A stretch of DNA of 64,000 nt from NCBI RefSeq assembly GCF_900102815.1, contig NZ_FNGF01000002.1, forward strand, positions 558,001 to 622,000, read 5' to 3'. Position 1 is the first letter of the stretch, and each line of letters begins with the position of its first letter. Below are positions 25,049 through 34,072 of this stretch, one piece after another. Under the pieces are notes generated by a model. That model did not search any database, had not been told where the DNA came from, and worked only from the letters and a program-made list of their open reading frames with translations. The position numbers were made by a program, and so were the translations under genes. Source of the stretch: Glycomyces sambucus. Its GTDB lineage: Bacteria > Actinomycetota > Actinomycetes > Mycobacteriales > Micromonosporaceae.

Positions 25049-25105
25049 GAGGACGATCCTAAAGCACCACTCACGTCGCGCGCCGGGATCGGCCGCGGCA
25101 GTGCC

Positions 25106-26803
25106 TCAGTCGATGACGGCCCAGCCCAGGGGGCCGAGGAAGAGCTTCAGCTCCTCCTCGCCGAACGCGATGGCGAACGCGCGGGGGCGGCGGTCGAGGT
25201 TGGCGACGGCGATGCGGACGCGCGAGCCGGTGCGCGAACCGAGGGCCCAGATCAGCTCGTCGGGGGTCTCGGCCCACAGCAGCTCCCCCGCCGACATCTC
25301 GTCCAGGGTCTCCAGGACGGCCGCGACCGGGTACGCGTCGCCCGCGGCCGAGCGGACGCCGCGCGGGCCCCACTCCTCGTACCAGGCGAGGCCGCCGACG
25401 CCGGGCACGGCGAGGGCCGCGGCTGCGGCGATCGTCCAGGCGGTGAGGGGGTCGTCGGCCTGGCGCGGGTCGGCGGCGCCGGTGAACTCGGCGCCGTAGC
25501 CGTCGGCGAGGTCGGCGCGGGTGGACATGAGCGGCGCGCCCGCCGCGGCGCGGGGCCGCAGCGTGACCGGTCCGATGAGGACGAGGCGCCCGCCCGCCGC
25601 GGCGACGGCCTGCCGGGCGGCCAGGCGCTGCACCGGGACCGATTCGAGCAGGTGCTCCGTGCCGGCGTCGCAGGTCAGGGGCGCGACGCTGAAGGCGACG
25701 GCCTCGGCGTCGTCGGGTACCGCGTCCGGGTGGCGGAGCAGGTCGGCGAGGTCCCCGCGGGTGCCGGCGACGAGCGGCGGGCGGAGCCCGGCCTGGTCCA
25801 GGGCCGCGCGGAGGGCGGCGAAGACGGCGGGGTTCGCGGTGCGGGTGTCGGGGTCGAACGCGGCGATACGCGCGATCGCATGGGGCGCGAGGAAATCGGT
25901 GAGGATCGTGAGGTCCGAGCCGGACCAGGGGACGGTGACGCGCACGTCCAGGGGCAGCCCGGCGCTCGCGGCGCGTTCGAGCGCGGCGGGCCAGTTCGGG
26001 GTGCGGAGGTCGAGTTCGACGAGGACGGTGCCGCCGAGGAGCGGCAGTCCGGGCGCCGGGTCGGCCTCGGAGGACGGTGCGGTGGCGGCACCGAGGGCGA
26101 TCTCGGGGAACAGGCCGCCGGGGACGAGCACGATGCGGGGCTCGGCACCGGTCGCGGCGGCGGGGCCGCGTGCGGTCGCGGTGAGCGTGAGGGTCTGGCG
26201 GAGGCGGTCGCCCGGGGCGAGGTCGTGCGGTTCGGACCGCGGACCGGTGGCGAAGGCGGCGCCGGTCCACTGGCGACGGTCCTCCATGGCGAACGCGGCG
26301 CCGGTGCACGAGAGGTCGACGGCGAGGCCGTCGTGCTCCCAGGCGAGGGCGGCGATGTCGGTGATCCGATCGGTGACGATGCCGGCGGGGAACCCGGTGT
26401 CCGCGGTGGTGCCGTCGGGGCGGCGGACGCGCAGTGCGGTTCCGGCCAGCCGTGCGGGGTGGAGGGCGGTCAGGCCGGTGCCCTCGGTGGTGCAGGGCGC
26501 CTCGGCTTCAGGGTCCGGCGCGAGATCGAGGGTGATCGCGAGCGCGTCGCCTTCCGGTGCGGCCGTGAGCGTGCCGGCGAGCGGGGCGCCGTCGCATCGC
26601 ACGGAGAGGCGGAGCCGGTCGGTGTCGTCCAGGACCTCGGTCTGCCAGGTGAGGTGGTTGCCGTCGCGGTCGCGGCCGGTGAGGCCGACGGCGCGGAGGA
26701 CGCGGCGGTCGTCGTACCCGATGTCGGCGAGTTCCCCGCCGCGCCGCTCGATCGACCAGGGGCCGTGGCGCCAGGGCGCGGATTCGGTCTGCCAGGTGCG
26801 CAT
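25106..26803 (-). CDS. D-apionate-lactonase-like protein
   Basis: 565 residues, cytoplasmic. The N-terminal beta domain (about 1-215) contains GTGLTALHPARLAG, the FP-x-IV motif, and AFAMEDRRQWTGAAFATG, which resembles the conserved MEDQRNW-type block of ApnL D-apionate lactonases. Then follow a TIM-barrel-like middle (about 225-490) and a short C-terminal beta domain. ApnL opens D-apionolactone in the breakdown of the branched plant sugar apiose. The other apiose genes are not visible here, so it could be a relative acting on another sugar lactone or glycoside. Assignment from remembered motifs only. Confidence 0.55.
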   Translation of the reverse strand: MRTWQTESAPWRHGPWSIERRGGELADIGYDDRRVLRAVGLTGRDRDGNHLTWQTEVLDDTDRLRLSVRCDGAPLAGTLTAAPEGDALAITLDLAPDPEAEAPCTTEGTGLTALHPARLAGTALRVRRPDGTTADTGFPAGIVTDRITDIAALAWEHDGLAVDLSCTGAAFAMEDRRQWTGAAFATGPRSEPHDLAPGDRLRQTLTLTATARGPAAATGAEPRIVLVPGGLFPEIALGAATAPSSEADPAPGLPLLGGTVLVELDLRTPNWPAALERAASAGLPLDVRVTVPWSGSDLTILTDFLAPHAIARIAAFDPDTRTANPAVFAALRAALDQAGLRPPLVAGTRGDLADLLRHPDAVPDDAEAVAFSVAPLTCDAGTEHLLESVPVQRLAARQAVAAAGGRLVLIGPVTLRPRAAAGAPLMSTRADLADGYGAEFTGAADPRQADDPLTAWTIAAAAALAVPGVGGLAWYEEWGPRGVRSAAGDAYPVAAVLETLDEMSAGELLWAETPDELIWALGSRTGSRVRIAVANLDRRPRAFAIAFGEEELKLFLGPLGWAVID

Positions 26804-26920
26804 GCCAGAGGGTAGCCGTCCGGTGCCGATCGGTTGACGGGGTGTCGCGGTGCGCGGCGGGTCCGGTCACAGTGCGTGCCTCCGGTCGCGTTGGGCGGCT
26901 TGTGAACGCGCCAGGGGGGC

Positions 26921-26950
26921 TTGCGGTCACGCATATACGTATATTATGTT
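26921..26950 (+). promoter_or_regulatory. AT-rich promoter/operator of the P450 gene
   Basis: TTGCGG (26921-26926) and TATGTT (26945-26950) at 18-base spacing, with the 12-base palindrome ATATACGTATAT (26933-26944) filling the spacer. The AT-rich island contrasts with the surrounding DNA. A repressor bound there would block RNA polymerase. No regulator gene is adjacent. Confidence 0.5.
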
Positions 26951-26995
26951 TATACGCAGAAAGGCACCGCACTTCGTCCCCAAGAGGAGACCCCC

Positions 26996-28210
26996 GTGAC
27001 CGACACCGTCCCCTACGGCATCCCGCTCGACCGCGAGTCCCGCTACGACCCGCCCGCCGCCCTCATGGCCCTCCACCGCGAGGCGCCCCTGCGGCGCCTG
27101 CGCTACTTCCCCGACGGCACCCTCGGCTGGATCGTCACCGACCACCGCCTGGGCCGCAAGGTCCTCGCCGACACCCGCTTCAAGTCCCGGCTGACGGCCC
27201 CGATCAAGGTCCCGATCCCGATGCCGCAGGTCGAGGCCATAGGCGACTACGAGGGCCCGCTGCCGGTCACGCCCGGCATGTTCATCGAGATGGACGGCGC
27301 GGACCACACCCGCCTGCGCCGCAAGCTCACCGGCGTCTTCACCGTCCGCCGCATGCGGCTGCTGGAGCCGCGCGTCGCCGAGATCGTGGAGGAGCGCCTC
27401 GACGCGCTGGAGGCGGCCGGCGGCGGGGCGGACCTCGTGGCCGAGTTCGCGCTCCCCGTGCCGGCCCTGGTGATCTCCGAACTCCTCGGGGTGCCCCGCG
27501 CCGACCAGGAGCGCTTCACCACCGACGCCGCCACGGTCATGACCATGACCGTCTCGGCCGAGGAGAAGGCCGAGGCGAGCATGCGCATCATGGGCTTCAT
27601 CGCCGAGCTCGCCGCCGCGAAGCGGGCCGAGCCGCAGGACGACCTCCTGTCCGACCTCGCCGCCGATGCGGAGCTGAGCGACGAGGAGGTCATCGGCATG
27701 GCGATGCTCCTGCTCGTCGCCGGGCACGAGACCACCGCCAAGATGATCGGGCTCGGCACCATGGCGCTGCTGGAGAACCGCGACCAGTGGGACCTCCTGC
27801 GCGAGCGGCCCGAGCTGATGGCGAACGCCGTGGAGGAGCTGCTGCGGTACGTCGGCGTCATCCACACCGGCATCATCCGCCAGGCCGGGGAGGACTTCGA
27901 GTTCGAGGGCGAGCGGATCGCCGCCGGGGAGTTCATGACCGTCTCGGTGCAGACCGCCAACCGCGACGGCGCGCACTTCGACGAACCTGACGTGTTCGAC
28001 GTGGCCGGAGACGCCAAGGGCCACATGACCTTCGGCCACGGCGTCCACCAGTGCCTCGGGCAGCAGCTGGCCCGGGTCGAGATGCGCATCGCCTTCGAGC
28101 ACCTGATCCGGCGCCTGCCGGGCCTGCGCCTGGCCGTGCCCGCCGCGCAGGTGCCGCTGCGGACCGACCAGAACTTCTACGGCGTCGGCGAGCTCCCGGT
28201 GACCTGGTAA
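26996..28210 (+). CDS. Cytochrome P450
   Basis: 404 residues from GTG with AAGAGGAGA just upstream; the longer frame would read through the promoter. All P450 marks are present: I-helix oxygen-activation motif AGHETT (242-247), ExxR at Glu281-Arg284, and the heme loop FGHGVHQCLG with axial Cys353. The type is that of soluble actinobacterial class I P450s (CYP105/107-like), which hydroxylate small molecules using a ferredoxin and reductase. No ferredoxin gene is adjacent. Substrate unknown. The kinase gene follows 43 bases later and may be co-transcribed. Confidence 0.93.
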   Translation: MTDTVPYGIPLDRESRYDPPAALMALHREAPLRRLRYFPDGTLGWIVTDHRLGRKVLADTRFKSRLTAPIKVPIPMPQVEAIGDYEGPLPVTPGMFIEMDGADHTRLRRKLTGVFTVRRMRLLEPRVAEIVEERLDALEAAGGGADLVAEFALPVPALVISELLGVPRADQERFTTDAATVMTMTVSAEEKAEASMRIMGFIAELAAAKRAEPQDDLLSDLAADAELSDEEVIGMAMLLLVAGHETTAKMIGLGTMALLENRDQWDLLRERPELMANAVEELLRYVGVIHTGIIRQAGEDFEFEGERIAAGEFMTVSVQTANRDGAHFDEPDVFDVAGDAKGHMTFGHGVHQCLGQQLARVEMRIAFEHLIRRLPGLRLAVPAAQVPLRTDQNFYGVGELPVTW

Positions 28211-28253
28211 ATCCACTTGGTCCGGTCCCCGGCCCGGGCCTAGCCTGGAGCCG

Positions 28254-29234
28254 ATGAAGACCGCATACACCGGCGAGGAGGCCGCGCAGGCGATGCGCGG
28301 CCTGCTCGGACCGGTCACCGAATGGACGCCTCTGACCGGAGGCGAGGTCTCGCAGGCGTTCGCCTTCCGCGCCGACGGCCGCGACCTGGTCCTGCGGCTC
28401 GCCCCGCGCCGCGACGGCTTCGACCGGGACGCCTGGGCCGCGGCGCGGCTGCGCGACACGCCCGTCCCGGTCCCCGAGGTCGTGCACGTCGGGCCGGTCG
28501 GCGAGGACTCGGCCGGCGACAGCACGGAAAGACACGGCACCTTCGCCTGCGTCTCCGAGCGGGTCGCGGGCGAGCACCTCACCGGCGCCGATCCGGAGGT
28601 GCAGCGGCGCATGGCGCCCGCGGTGCGGGCCCTCGTCGAGGACATCGCCGCGGTGGACCTCGACGGCACCGCGGGGTTCGGGTCCTTCGACCCCGCCACC
28701 GGGCGCGCGCCGCACGGGACGTGGGCCGCGCAGCTGCGCGCGCTCCTCCCCGAAAGCTGGGACGGCCTCGGCCACCCCGAGGACGCCGCCATGGCCGCGG
28801 AGCTCGCCGACACCGCCCACGGCATCGCCGCCGGGCTCCCCGAGGTCCGCAAGCTCATCCACGGCGACCTCGGCCCCGACAACTTCCTGGTCCGAGACGA
28901 CCGCATCGCCGGGGTCTTCGACTGGGAGGCCGCGATGTTCGGCGACCCGCTGTGGGAGCTCGCCAGGTACGTCCTGTGGGCGCCGGCCATGCCGAGCACC
29001 CGCGTCCAGGCCGACCACGACCTCGACCTCCTCGCGGGCGAGCCCGGGATCGAGGAGCGGCTGCGCTGCCTGGTGATCGTCAACGGGCTCTGGGCCCTGG
29101 AGTTCTACCGCGCCTCGGGCCAGGCGGGGCCGATGGAGTTCATGCTCAACCGCCTCAACGGCTTCCGCGGTCCGACGCTCCCGGTCGACACCGGCCGGCA
29201 GGACTACTGGATGCGCATCGGCAGGCGCCGCTGA
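28254..29234 (+). CDS. APH-family phosphotransferase, hygromycin B 4-kinase-like
   Basis: 326 residues. The kinase-like fold shows an N-terminal lobe, the catalytic loop LIHGDLGPDNFLV and the metal-binding VFDWEAAMFGDPLWELA. The wording around the second motif is close to hygromycin B 4-O-kinases, but these motifs are shared by a wide family that also phosphorylates macrolides, homoserine or choline. It may confer aminoglycoside resistance or act in metabolism together with the P450 just upstream. The ribosome binding site is weak (tagcctggagccg region). Confidence 0.75.
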   Translation: MKTAYTGEEAAQAMRGLLGPVTEWTPLTGGEVSQAFAFRADGRDLVLRLAPRRDGFDRDAWAAARLRDTPVPVPEVVHVGPVGEDSAGDSTERHGTFACVSERVAGEHLTGADPEVQRRMAPAVRALVEDIAAVDLDGTAGFGSFDPATGRAPHGTWAAQLRALLPESWDGLGHPEDAAMAAELADTAHGIAAGLPEVRKLIHGDLGPDNFLVRDDRIAGVFDWEAAMFGDPLWELARYVLWAPAMPSTRVQADHDLDLLAGEPGIEERLRCLVIVNGLWALEFYRASGQAGPMEFMLNRLNGFRGPTLPVDTGRQDYWMRIGRRR

Positions 29235-29282
29235 CCGGCGACGCGCCCGCGTTGCGCGGAGCCGGCGTCCCTGCGCTGCCCC

Positions 29283-32200
29283 CTAGGGCCGCAGGCGGAA
29301 TCCCTGCGGCGTGGCGTGGAACCCGGCCCCGCGCAGGGCGGGCGCGAGCGGCGATCCCGGCGCGAAGGCGTCGTTGACGCGTTCGATGTGGAGGGTCCCG
29401 GCGCGCCCGGCCCGAACCGTTTCGGCGAGGGCCGTGGTGGCGGCGTTCAGGCGCGGGTCGTCCTCGATCTGCCCTGCGGGCCAGGCGAGGAGGCTCTTGC
29501 CGCCGCGTTCGAGGTAGAGGGCGAGCTCGCCGCCGACGAGGACCACGAGCGCCCCGGCCTTGCGGCCCGGCCGGTGCCCGGTGGCCGACTCGGGCCAGGG
29601 CAGGGCGGCGCCGTAGGCGTTCGCGGGGTCGGCCGCGGCCAGGACCACCGCGGGGCCGAGGCCGCCGCGGTCGCGGTCGGCGGCGGTGGCGCGCAGGCGG
29701 TCCACGGCCCCTTCGACCGCGAACTGGGCCGCGCCGAGGCCGTCGACCACGTAGCCGCGGCGGGCCTTCCCGGACTCCTCGAACGCCGAGAGCACCCGGT
29801 AGACCTTTGCGAAGCCGCCCTCGACGCCCTCGGCCGCGACGGCGCCGCGGGTGACCACGCCGTGCCGGTCGAGGAGCGTGTGGGCCAGCGCGTGGGCGCG
29901 GACCGTGGGGTCGGGTTCGGGCGCGGGCAGGAGCGACCAGCGGCCCGCGACCGTGGGGCCGCCCGCGGTGGCCTGCTGGTTCAGGCCGCGCCAGCCGCCG
30001 CCGTAGCGGGCGCGCGGGGCCGCGCGGCGGGTCCGGTGGGAGGTCGACCCGGGGGTGCGTCCGGCGCCGAGGAGGGCGCGCAGGGGCGCGAGCGTGTCGT
30101 TGGTGAGGCGCCCGGACCAGGTCAGGTCCCACAGGGCCGCGGTGAGGTCGGCCTCGGTCGCGTCCTGGTGGCCGTCTGCGCGGACGCGGTCGGCGAGCTG
30201 GCGGAAGAAGAGGCCGTGGCCGCCGTCGAGGGCGGCGAGGAGGGCGCCGTGGAGGCCGGTGGCCTCGCGCTCCTGGGGCGGCGGGAGGAGGAGCGGGGCG
30301 GTCTCGGCGAGGGCGAGCGCGATCCAGCCGTCCTGCCCGGGCAGTGCACCCGCGCCGGCCCACACGACTTCGCCCGCGGCGGTGAGCTCGTCGAGCATCG
30401 CGGGGCGGTAGTCCTCGACGCGGGCGGGGAGGATGAGTTGCTCCAGGGCCGAGGCGGGGACGGCGGCGCCTTGCAGCTGCTCGACGGCGCGGGCGAGGCC
30501 GTCGACGCCTTCGAGGCGCGCGTCGGCGCCGGTCTCCTTGTCCCCCAAGTGCTGCCAGTGGGGCAGGAACTCGGCGAGCGCGGCGGGCGGGACGGGTTCG
30601 AGCTCCTTGCGCAGGGCCGCGAGGGAGCGGCGGCGCAGGCGCCGCAGGACGGCGGCGTCGCACCATTCGAGGTGGTCGCCGCCGGGCCGGAACTCGCCTT
30701 CGACGAGCTTGTCGGGGGCGAGGCGGCGGAGGGCGGATTCGGCGACGGCGGGGCCGAGGCCGAAGCGGGCGGCGGCTTCGGCGGTGGTGAAGGGGCCGTG
30801 GGTGCGGGCGTAGCGGGCGAGGAGGTCGCCGAGGGGGTCGTCCACGGGTTCGGTGAACGCGGCGGGGAGGTCGGGGATCGCGGTGCCGAGGGCGTCGCGC
30901 AGGCGCGCGGCGTCCTCCACCGCGGCCCAGTGGGTCCGTCCGGCGATGTCGGCGCGGAAGGCGCGGCCGGCGTCGGCGAGGGCGATGGCCCAGGCGGGAT
31001 CGGCGCCGCGTGCGACGAGTTCGTCATCGGTGAGGGGGCCGAGGACGCGGAGGAGGTCGGCGACGCCCTCGGCGTCGCGGGCGCGGCGGTCCTCGGTGCG
31101 CCACTGGAGTTCGGCCTCGACCTGGGCGAGGACGTCGGGGTCGAGGAGGTCGCGGAGCTCGACCTGGCCGAGGAGGTCGGCGAGGAGGCGGGAGTCGAGG
31201 GAGAGGGCGGCGGCGCGGCGTTCGGCGAGCGGGGTGTCGCCTTCGTACATGAACTGGGCGACGTAGCCGAAGAGGAGGGAGCGGGCGAACGGCGAGGGCT
31301 CGGCGGTGGTGACCTCGGCGATGCGGATCTCACGGGACTGGAGTCCGGCCATGAGCTCGGTCAGGCCGGGGACGTCGTAGACGTCCTGGAGGACTTCGCG
31401 GACGGCCTCCAGGATGATCGGGAACGTCGGGTACTGCCCGGCGACCTCCAGGAGCTGGGAGGAGCGCAGGCGCTGCTGCCACAGGGGCTGGCGCTTGCCG
31501 GGCTGGCGGTGCGGTAGGAGCAGGGCGCGGGCGGCGGCCTCGCGGAAGCGGGAGGCGAACAGGGAGGTGCCGGAGACGGCGGTGGTGACGAGCCCGGCGA
31601 CCGCGTGGTGGTCGAACAGGAGGTCGTCGGCGCCCAGGGGGGCCTCGGCGGCGTCGGTCTCGGGCAGGCGCAGGACGATGCCGTCGTCGTGGTGCATGAG
31701 CTGGGGGTCGACGCCGTGGCGGGCGCGCAGGCGCTCGCCGAGGGCGAGGGCCCACGGGGCGTGGACCTGGGCGCCGAACGGGGAGTGGACGACCACGCGC
31801 CAGTCGCCCATCTCGTCGCGGAAGCGCTCGACGACGATCGTGCGGTCGTCGGGCACGAGGCCGGTGGCCTCGCGCTGCTCGGCGAGGTAGGCGATGGCGT
31901 TGCGGGCGGCCCAGTCGTCGAGTCCGGCGGCGGCCAGGCGCTCGTGCGCGGCGCGGTCGTCCATGCCGGCGAGTTCGCGGACGAACGCGCCGAGGCCGCG
32001 GCCGAGTTCGAGGGGGCGGCCGAGGCCGTCGCCGTGCCAGAACGGGAGGCGGCCGGGCACGCCGGGCGCCGGGGTGACCATGACGCGGTCGCGGGTGATG
32101 TCCTCGATGCGCCAGGAGGAGGTGCCGAGGGTGAAGACGTCGCCGACGCGGGACTCGTAGACCATCTCCTCGTCGAGTTCGCCGACCCGGCCGCCGCCAC

Positions 32201-33881
32201 GCCCGGTGGCGGCGCCCGCCAGGAAGACGCCGAAGAGGCCGCGGTCGGGGATGGTGCCGCCGGAGGTGACGGCGAGGCGCTGGGCGCCGGGGCGGCCGGC
32301 GACCGTTCCGGCGGTGCGGTCCCACACGACGCGGGGGCGCAGTTCGGCGAAGGCGTCGGAGGGGTAGCGGCCGGCGAGCATGTCGAGGACCGCGGCGAAC
32401 GCGGAGTCGGGGAGGGTCGCGAAGGGGGCGGCGCGGCGGACGAGTCCGAGGAGGTCGCCGACGTCCCACTCGTCCATGGCGGCCATCGCGACGATCTGCT
32501 GGGCGAGGACGTCGAGGGGGTTGGCGGGGACGCGCAGGGCCTCGATGCGGCCGTCGCGCATCCGCTCGGCGACGACGGCGGACTGGATGAGGTCGGAGCG
32601 GACCTTCGGGAAGAAGACGCCGCGCGAGACCGCGCCGACCTGGTGCCCGGCGCGGCCCACGCGCTGGAGGCCGGAGGCGACCGAGGGCGGGGCCTCGACC
32701 TGGACGACGAGGTCGACCGCGCCCATGTCGATCCCGAGTTCGAGGCTGGAGGTGGCGACGACGGCGGGCAGGCGCCCGGCCTTGAGGTCGCCTTCCACCT
32801 CGGCGCGCTGCTCCTTGGAGATCGAGCCGTGGTGGGTGCGGGAGAGCACGGGCGGGGCGCCCGCGGCGGCGCCCGAGCCGCCCATGGTCGCGGCCGGGCC
32901 GTGGTCCTCCGGGAGCGGGGCGCCGTGGCGGCGCTCGTACTCGATCTCGTTGAGGCGGTTGGAGAGGCGTTCGGCCACGCGTCGGGCGTTGGCGAAGACG
33001 ATGGTGGAGCGGTGGGCCTCCACCAGGTCGACGATGCGCTCCTCGACGTGGGGCCAGATCGAGCCGGTCCGGCGCGGGTCGGGCGAGGAGGGCGCGGCGG
33101 GGGCGTCGCCGAGTGCGGACATGTCCTCGACCGGGACGACCACGCGCAGGTCCCAGCGCTTCTCGGAGGGCGGCTGGACGACCGCGACGTCGCGGCGCGG
33201 GGAGAGGAAGCGCGCGACCTCGTCGACGGGCCGGACCGTCGCGGACAGCCCGATGCGGCGGGCGGGCTGATCGAGGCGGGCGTCGAGCCGTTCGAGGGAC
33301 AGCGCGAGGTGCGCGCCGCGCTTGGTCCCGGCGACGGCGTGGACCTCGTCGAGGATGACCGTGGTGACGCCGGCGAGGGCGTCGCGGGCGCCCGAGGTGA
33401 GCATGAGGAACAGCGACTCGGGCGTGGTGATGAGGATGTCGGGCGGCCGGTTGGCGATCGAGCGGCGCTCGTTCTGGGGCGTGTCGCCCGAGCGGATGGC
33501 GACGCGGATCTCGGGGAAGTCCAGGCCGAGGCGGCGGGCCTCGGCGCGGATGCCCTCCAATGGCGCGGCGAGGTTGCGTTCGACGTCGACGCCGAGGGCC
33601 TTGAGGGGCGAGAGGTAGAGCACGCGGCAGCGGCGCTTGGGCTCGTCCGGGACCGGCGCCGTCGCGAGCGCGTCGAGCGCCGACAGGAACGCGGCGAGGG
33701 TCTTGCCCGAGCCGGTGGGGGCGACGACGAGCACGTCCCGGTCCTCCCCCAGGGCCGCCCACGCCCCCTGCTGGGCGGTGGTGGGGGCGCCGAAGGCGCC
33801 GGTGAACCAGGAGGCCGTGGCCGGGGAGAACCGGGCGAGCGAGGCGTGGGGCTGGGCTGCGCGCGGCGCTCGTTCGGACAT
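29283..33881 (-). CDS. lhr: Lhr-type large ATP-dependent helicase
   Basis: 1532 residues, the usual length for actinobacterial Lhr. ATG 33881 is used; the frame extends only to a TTG at 33911. Superfamily 2 motifs: Walker A APTGSGKT (54-61), LYLSPLKAL (motif Ia), TTPESL, DEVH (178-181), SATV and a motif VI region QRVGRAGHQVG. The DEAD/DEAH-helicase C-domain and the long Lhr C-terminal region follow. Lhr is a 3'-5' ATPase that unwinds RNA-DNA hybrids; in mycobacteria it is induced by DNA damage. It stands alone, convergent with the kinase gene. Confidence 0.92.
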   Translation of the reverse strand: MSERAPRAAQPHASLARFSPATASWFTGAFGAPTTAQQGAWAALGEDRDVLVVAPTGSGKTLAAFLSALDALATAPVPDEPKRRCRVLYLSPLKALGVDVERNLAAPLEGIRAEARRLGLDFPEIRVAIRSGDTPQNERRSIANRPPDILITTPESLFLMLTSGARDALAGVTTVILDEVHAVAGTKRGAHLALSLERLDARLDQPARRIGLSATVRPVDEVARFLSPRRDVAVVQPPSEKRWDLRVVVPVEDMSALGDAPAAPSSPDPRRTGSIWPHVEERIVDLVEAHRSTIVFANARRVAERLSNRLNEIEYERRHGAPLPEDHGPAATMGGSGAAAGAPPVLSRTHHGSISKEQRAEVEGDLKAGRLPAVVATSSLELGIDMGAVDLVVQVEAPPSVASGLQRVGRAGHQVGAVSRGVFFPKVRSDLIQSAVVAERMRDGRIEALRVPANPLDVLAQQIVAMAAMDEWDVGDLLGLVRRAAPFATLPDSAFAAVLDMLAGRYPSDAFAELRPRVVWDRTAGTVAGRPGAQRLAVTSGGTIPDRGLFGVFLAGAATGRGGGRVGELDEEMVYESRVGDVFTLGTSSWRIEDITRDRVMVTPAPGVPGRLPFWHGDGLGRPLELGRGLGAFVRELAGMDDRAAHERLAAAGLDDWAARNAIAYLAEQREATGLVPDDRTIVVERFRDEMGDWRVVVHSPFGAQVHAPWALALGERLRARHGVDPQLMHHDDGIVLRLPETDAAEAPLGADDLLFDHHAVAGLVTTAVSGTSLFASRFREAAARALLLPHRQPGKRQPLWQQRLRSSQLLEVAGQYPTFPIILEAVREVLQDVYDVPGLTELMAGLQSREIRIAEVTTAEPSPFARSLLFGYVAQFMYEGDTPLAERRAAALSLDSRLLADLLGQVELRDLLDPDVLAQVEAELQWRTEDRRARDAEGVADLLRVLGPLTDDELVARGADPAWAIALADAGRAFRADIAGRTHWAAVEDAARLRDALGTAIPDLPAAFTEPVDDPLGDLLARYARTHGPFTTAEAAARFGLGPAVAESALRRLAPDKLVEGEFRPGGDHLEWCDAAVLRRLRRRSLAALRKELEPVPPAALAEFLPHWQHLGDKETGADARLEGVDGLARAVEQLQGAAVPASALEQLILPARVEDYRPAMLDELTAAGEVVWAGAGALPGQDGWIALALAETAPLLLPPPQEREATGLHGALLAALDGGHGLFFRQLADRVRADGHQDATEADLTAALWDLTWSGRLTNDTLAPLRALLGAGRTPGSTSHRTRRAAPRARYGGGWRGLNQQATAGGPTVAGRWSLLPAPEPDPTVRAHALAHTLLDRHGVVTRGAVAAEGVEGGFAKVYRVLSAFEESGKARRGYVVDGLGAAQFAVEGAVDRLRATAADRDRGGLGPAVVLAAADPANAYGAALPWPESATGHRPGRKAGALVVLVGGELALYLERGGKSLLAWPAGQIEDDPRLNAATTALAETVRAGRAGTLHIERVNDAFAPGSPLAPALRGAGFHATPQGFRLRP

Positions 33882-33947
33882 GGGCTCAATGGTGCCCCTG
33901 GGGACCGACAAGAGTCCCGGGTTCGCGCCGAGAACCCTCGGGACGGC

Positions 33948-34000
33948 GTGTCAAGAGGCCGTATGGATCGCCGGGGCGGGTGTCAAGAACGCGTATGGAT
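33948..34000. repeat. Two 21-base direct repeats before kup
   Basis: Copies at 33948-33968 and 33980-34000 share GTGTCAAGA and CGTATGGAT, separated by three variable bases. Start-to-start distance is 32 bases, three helical turns. They lie 73-125 bases before the kup start, in the gap between divergent lhr and kup. This looks like a tandem binding site for a regulator of the OmpR/KdpE kind or another activator. Confidence 0.6.
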
Positions 34001-34002
34001 TC

Positions 34003-34014
34003 CCGTAAATACGG
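34003..34014. promoter_or_regulatory. Dyad CCGTA-AA-TACGG before kup
   Basis: Perfect 5-bp inverted repeat with two central bases, immediately after the second direct repeat and 59 bases before the kup start. It may be part of the same regulatory array. Confidence 0.4.
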
Positions 34015-34072
34015 CCAGGACAGGGCATTCCGCCGCGGGATCGCGCTAGCGTGCGGCACGAAAGGAGCTCAC

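Noticed and set aside
26921..26995. Longer start of the P450 gene
   Set aside because: It would translate through the AT-rich promoter palindrome; the GTG at 26996 has a good ribosome site.
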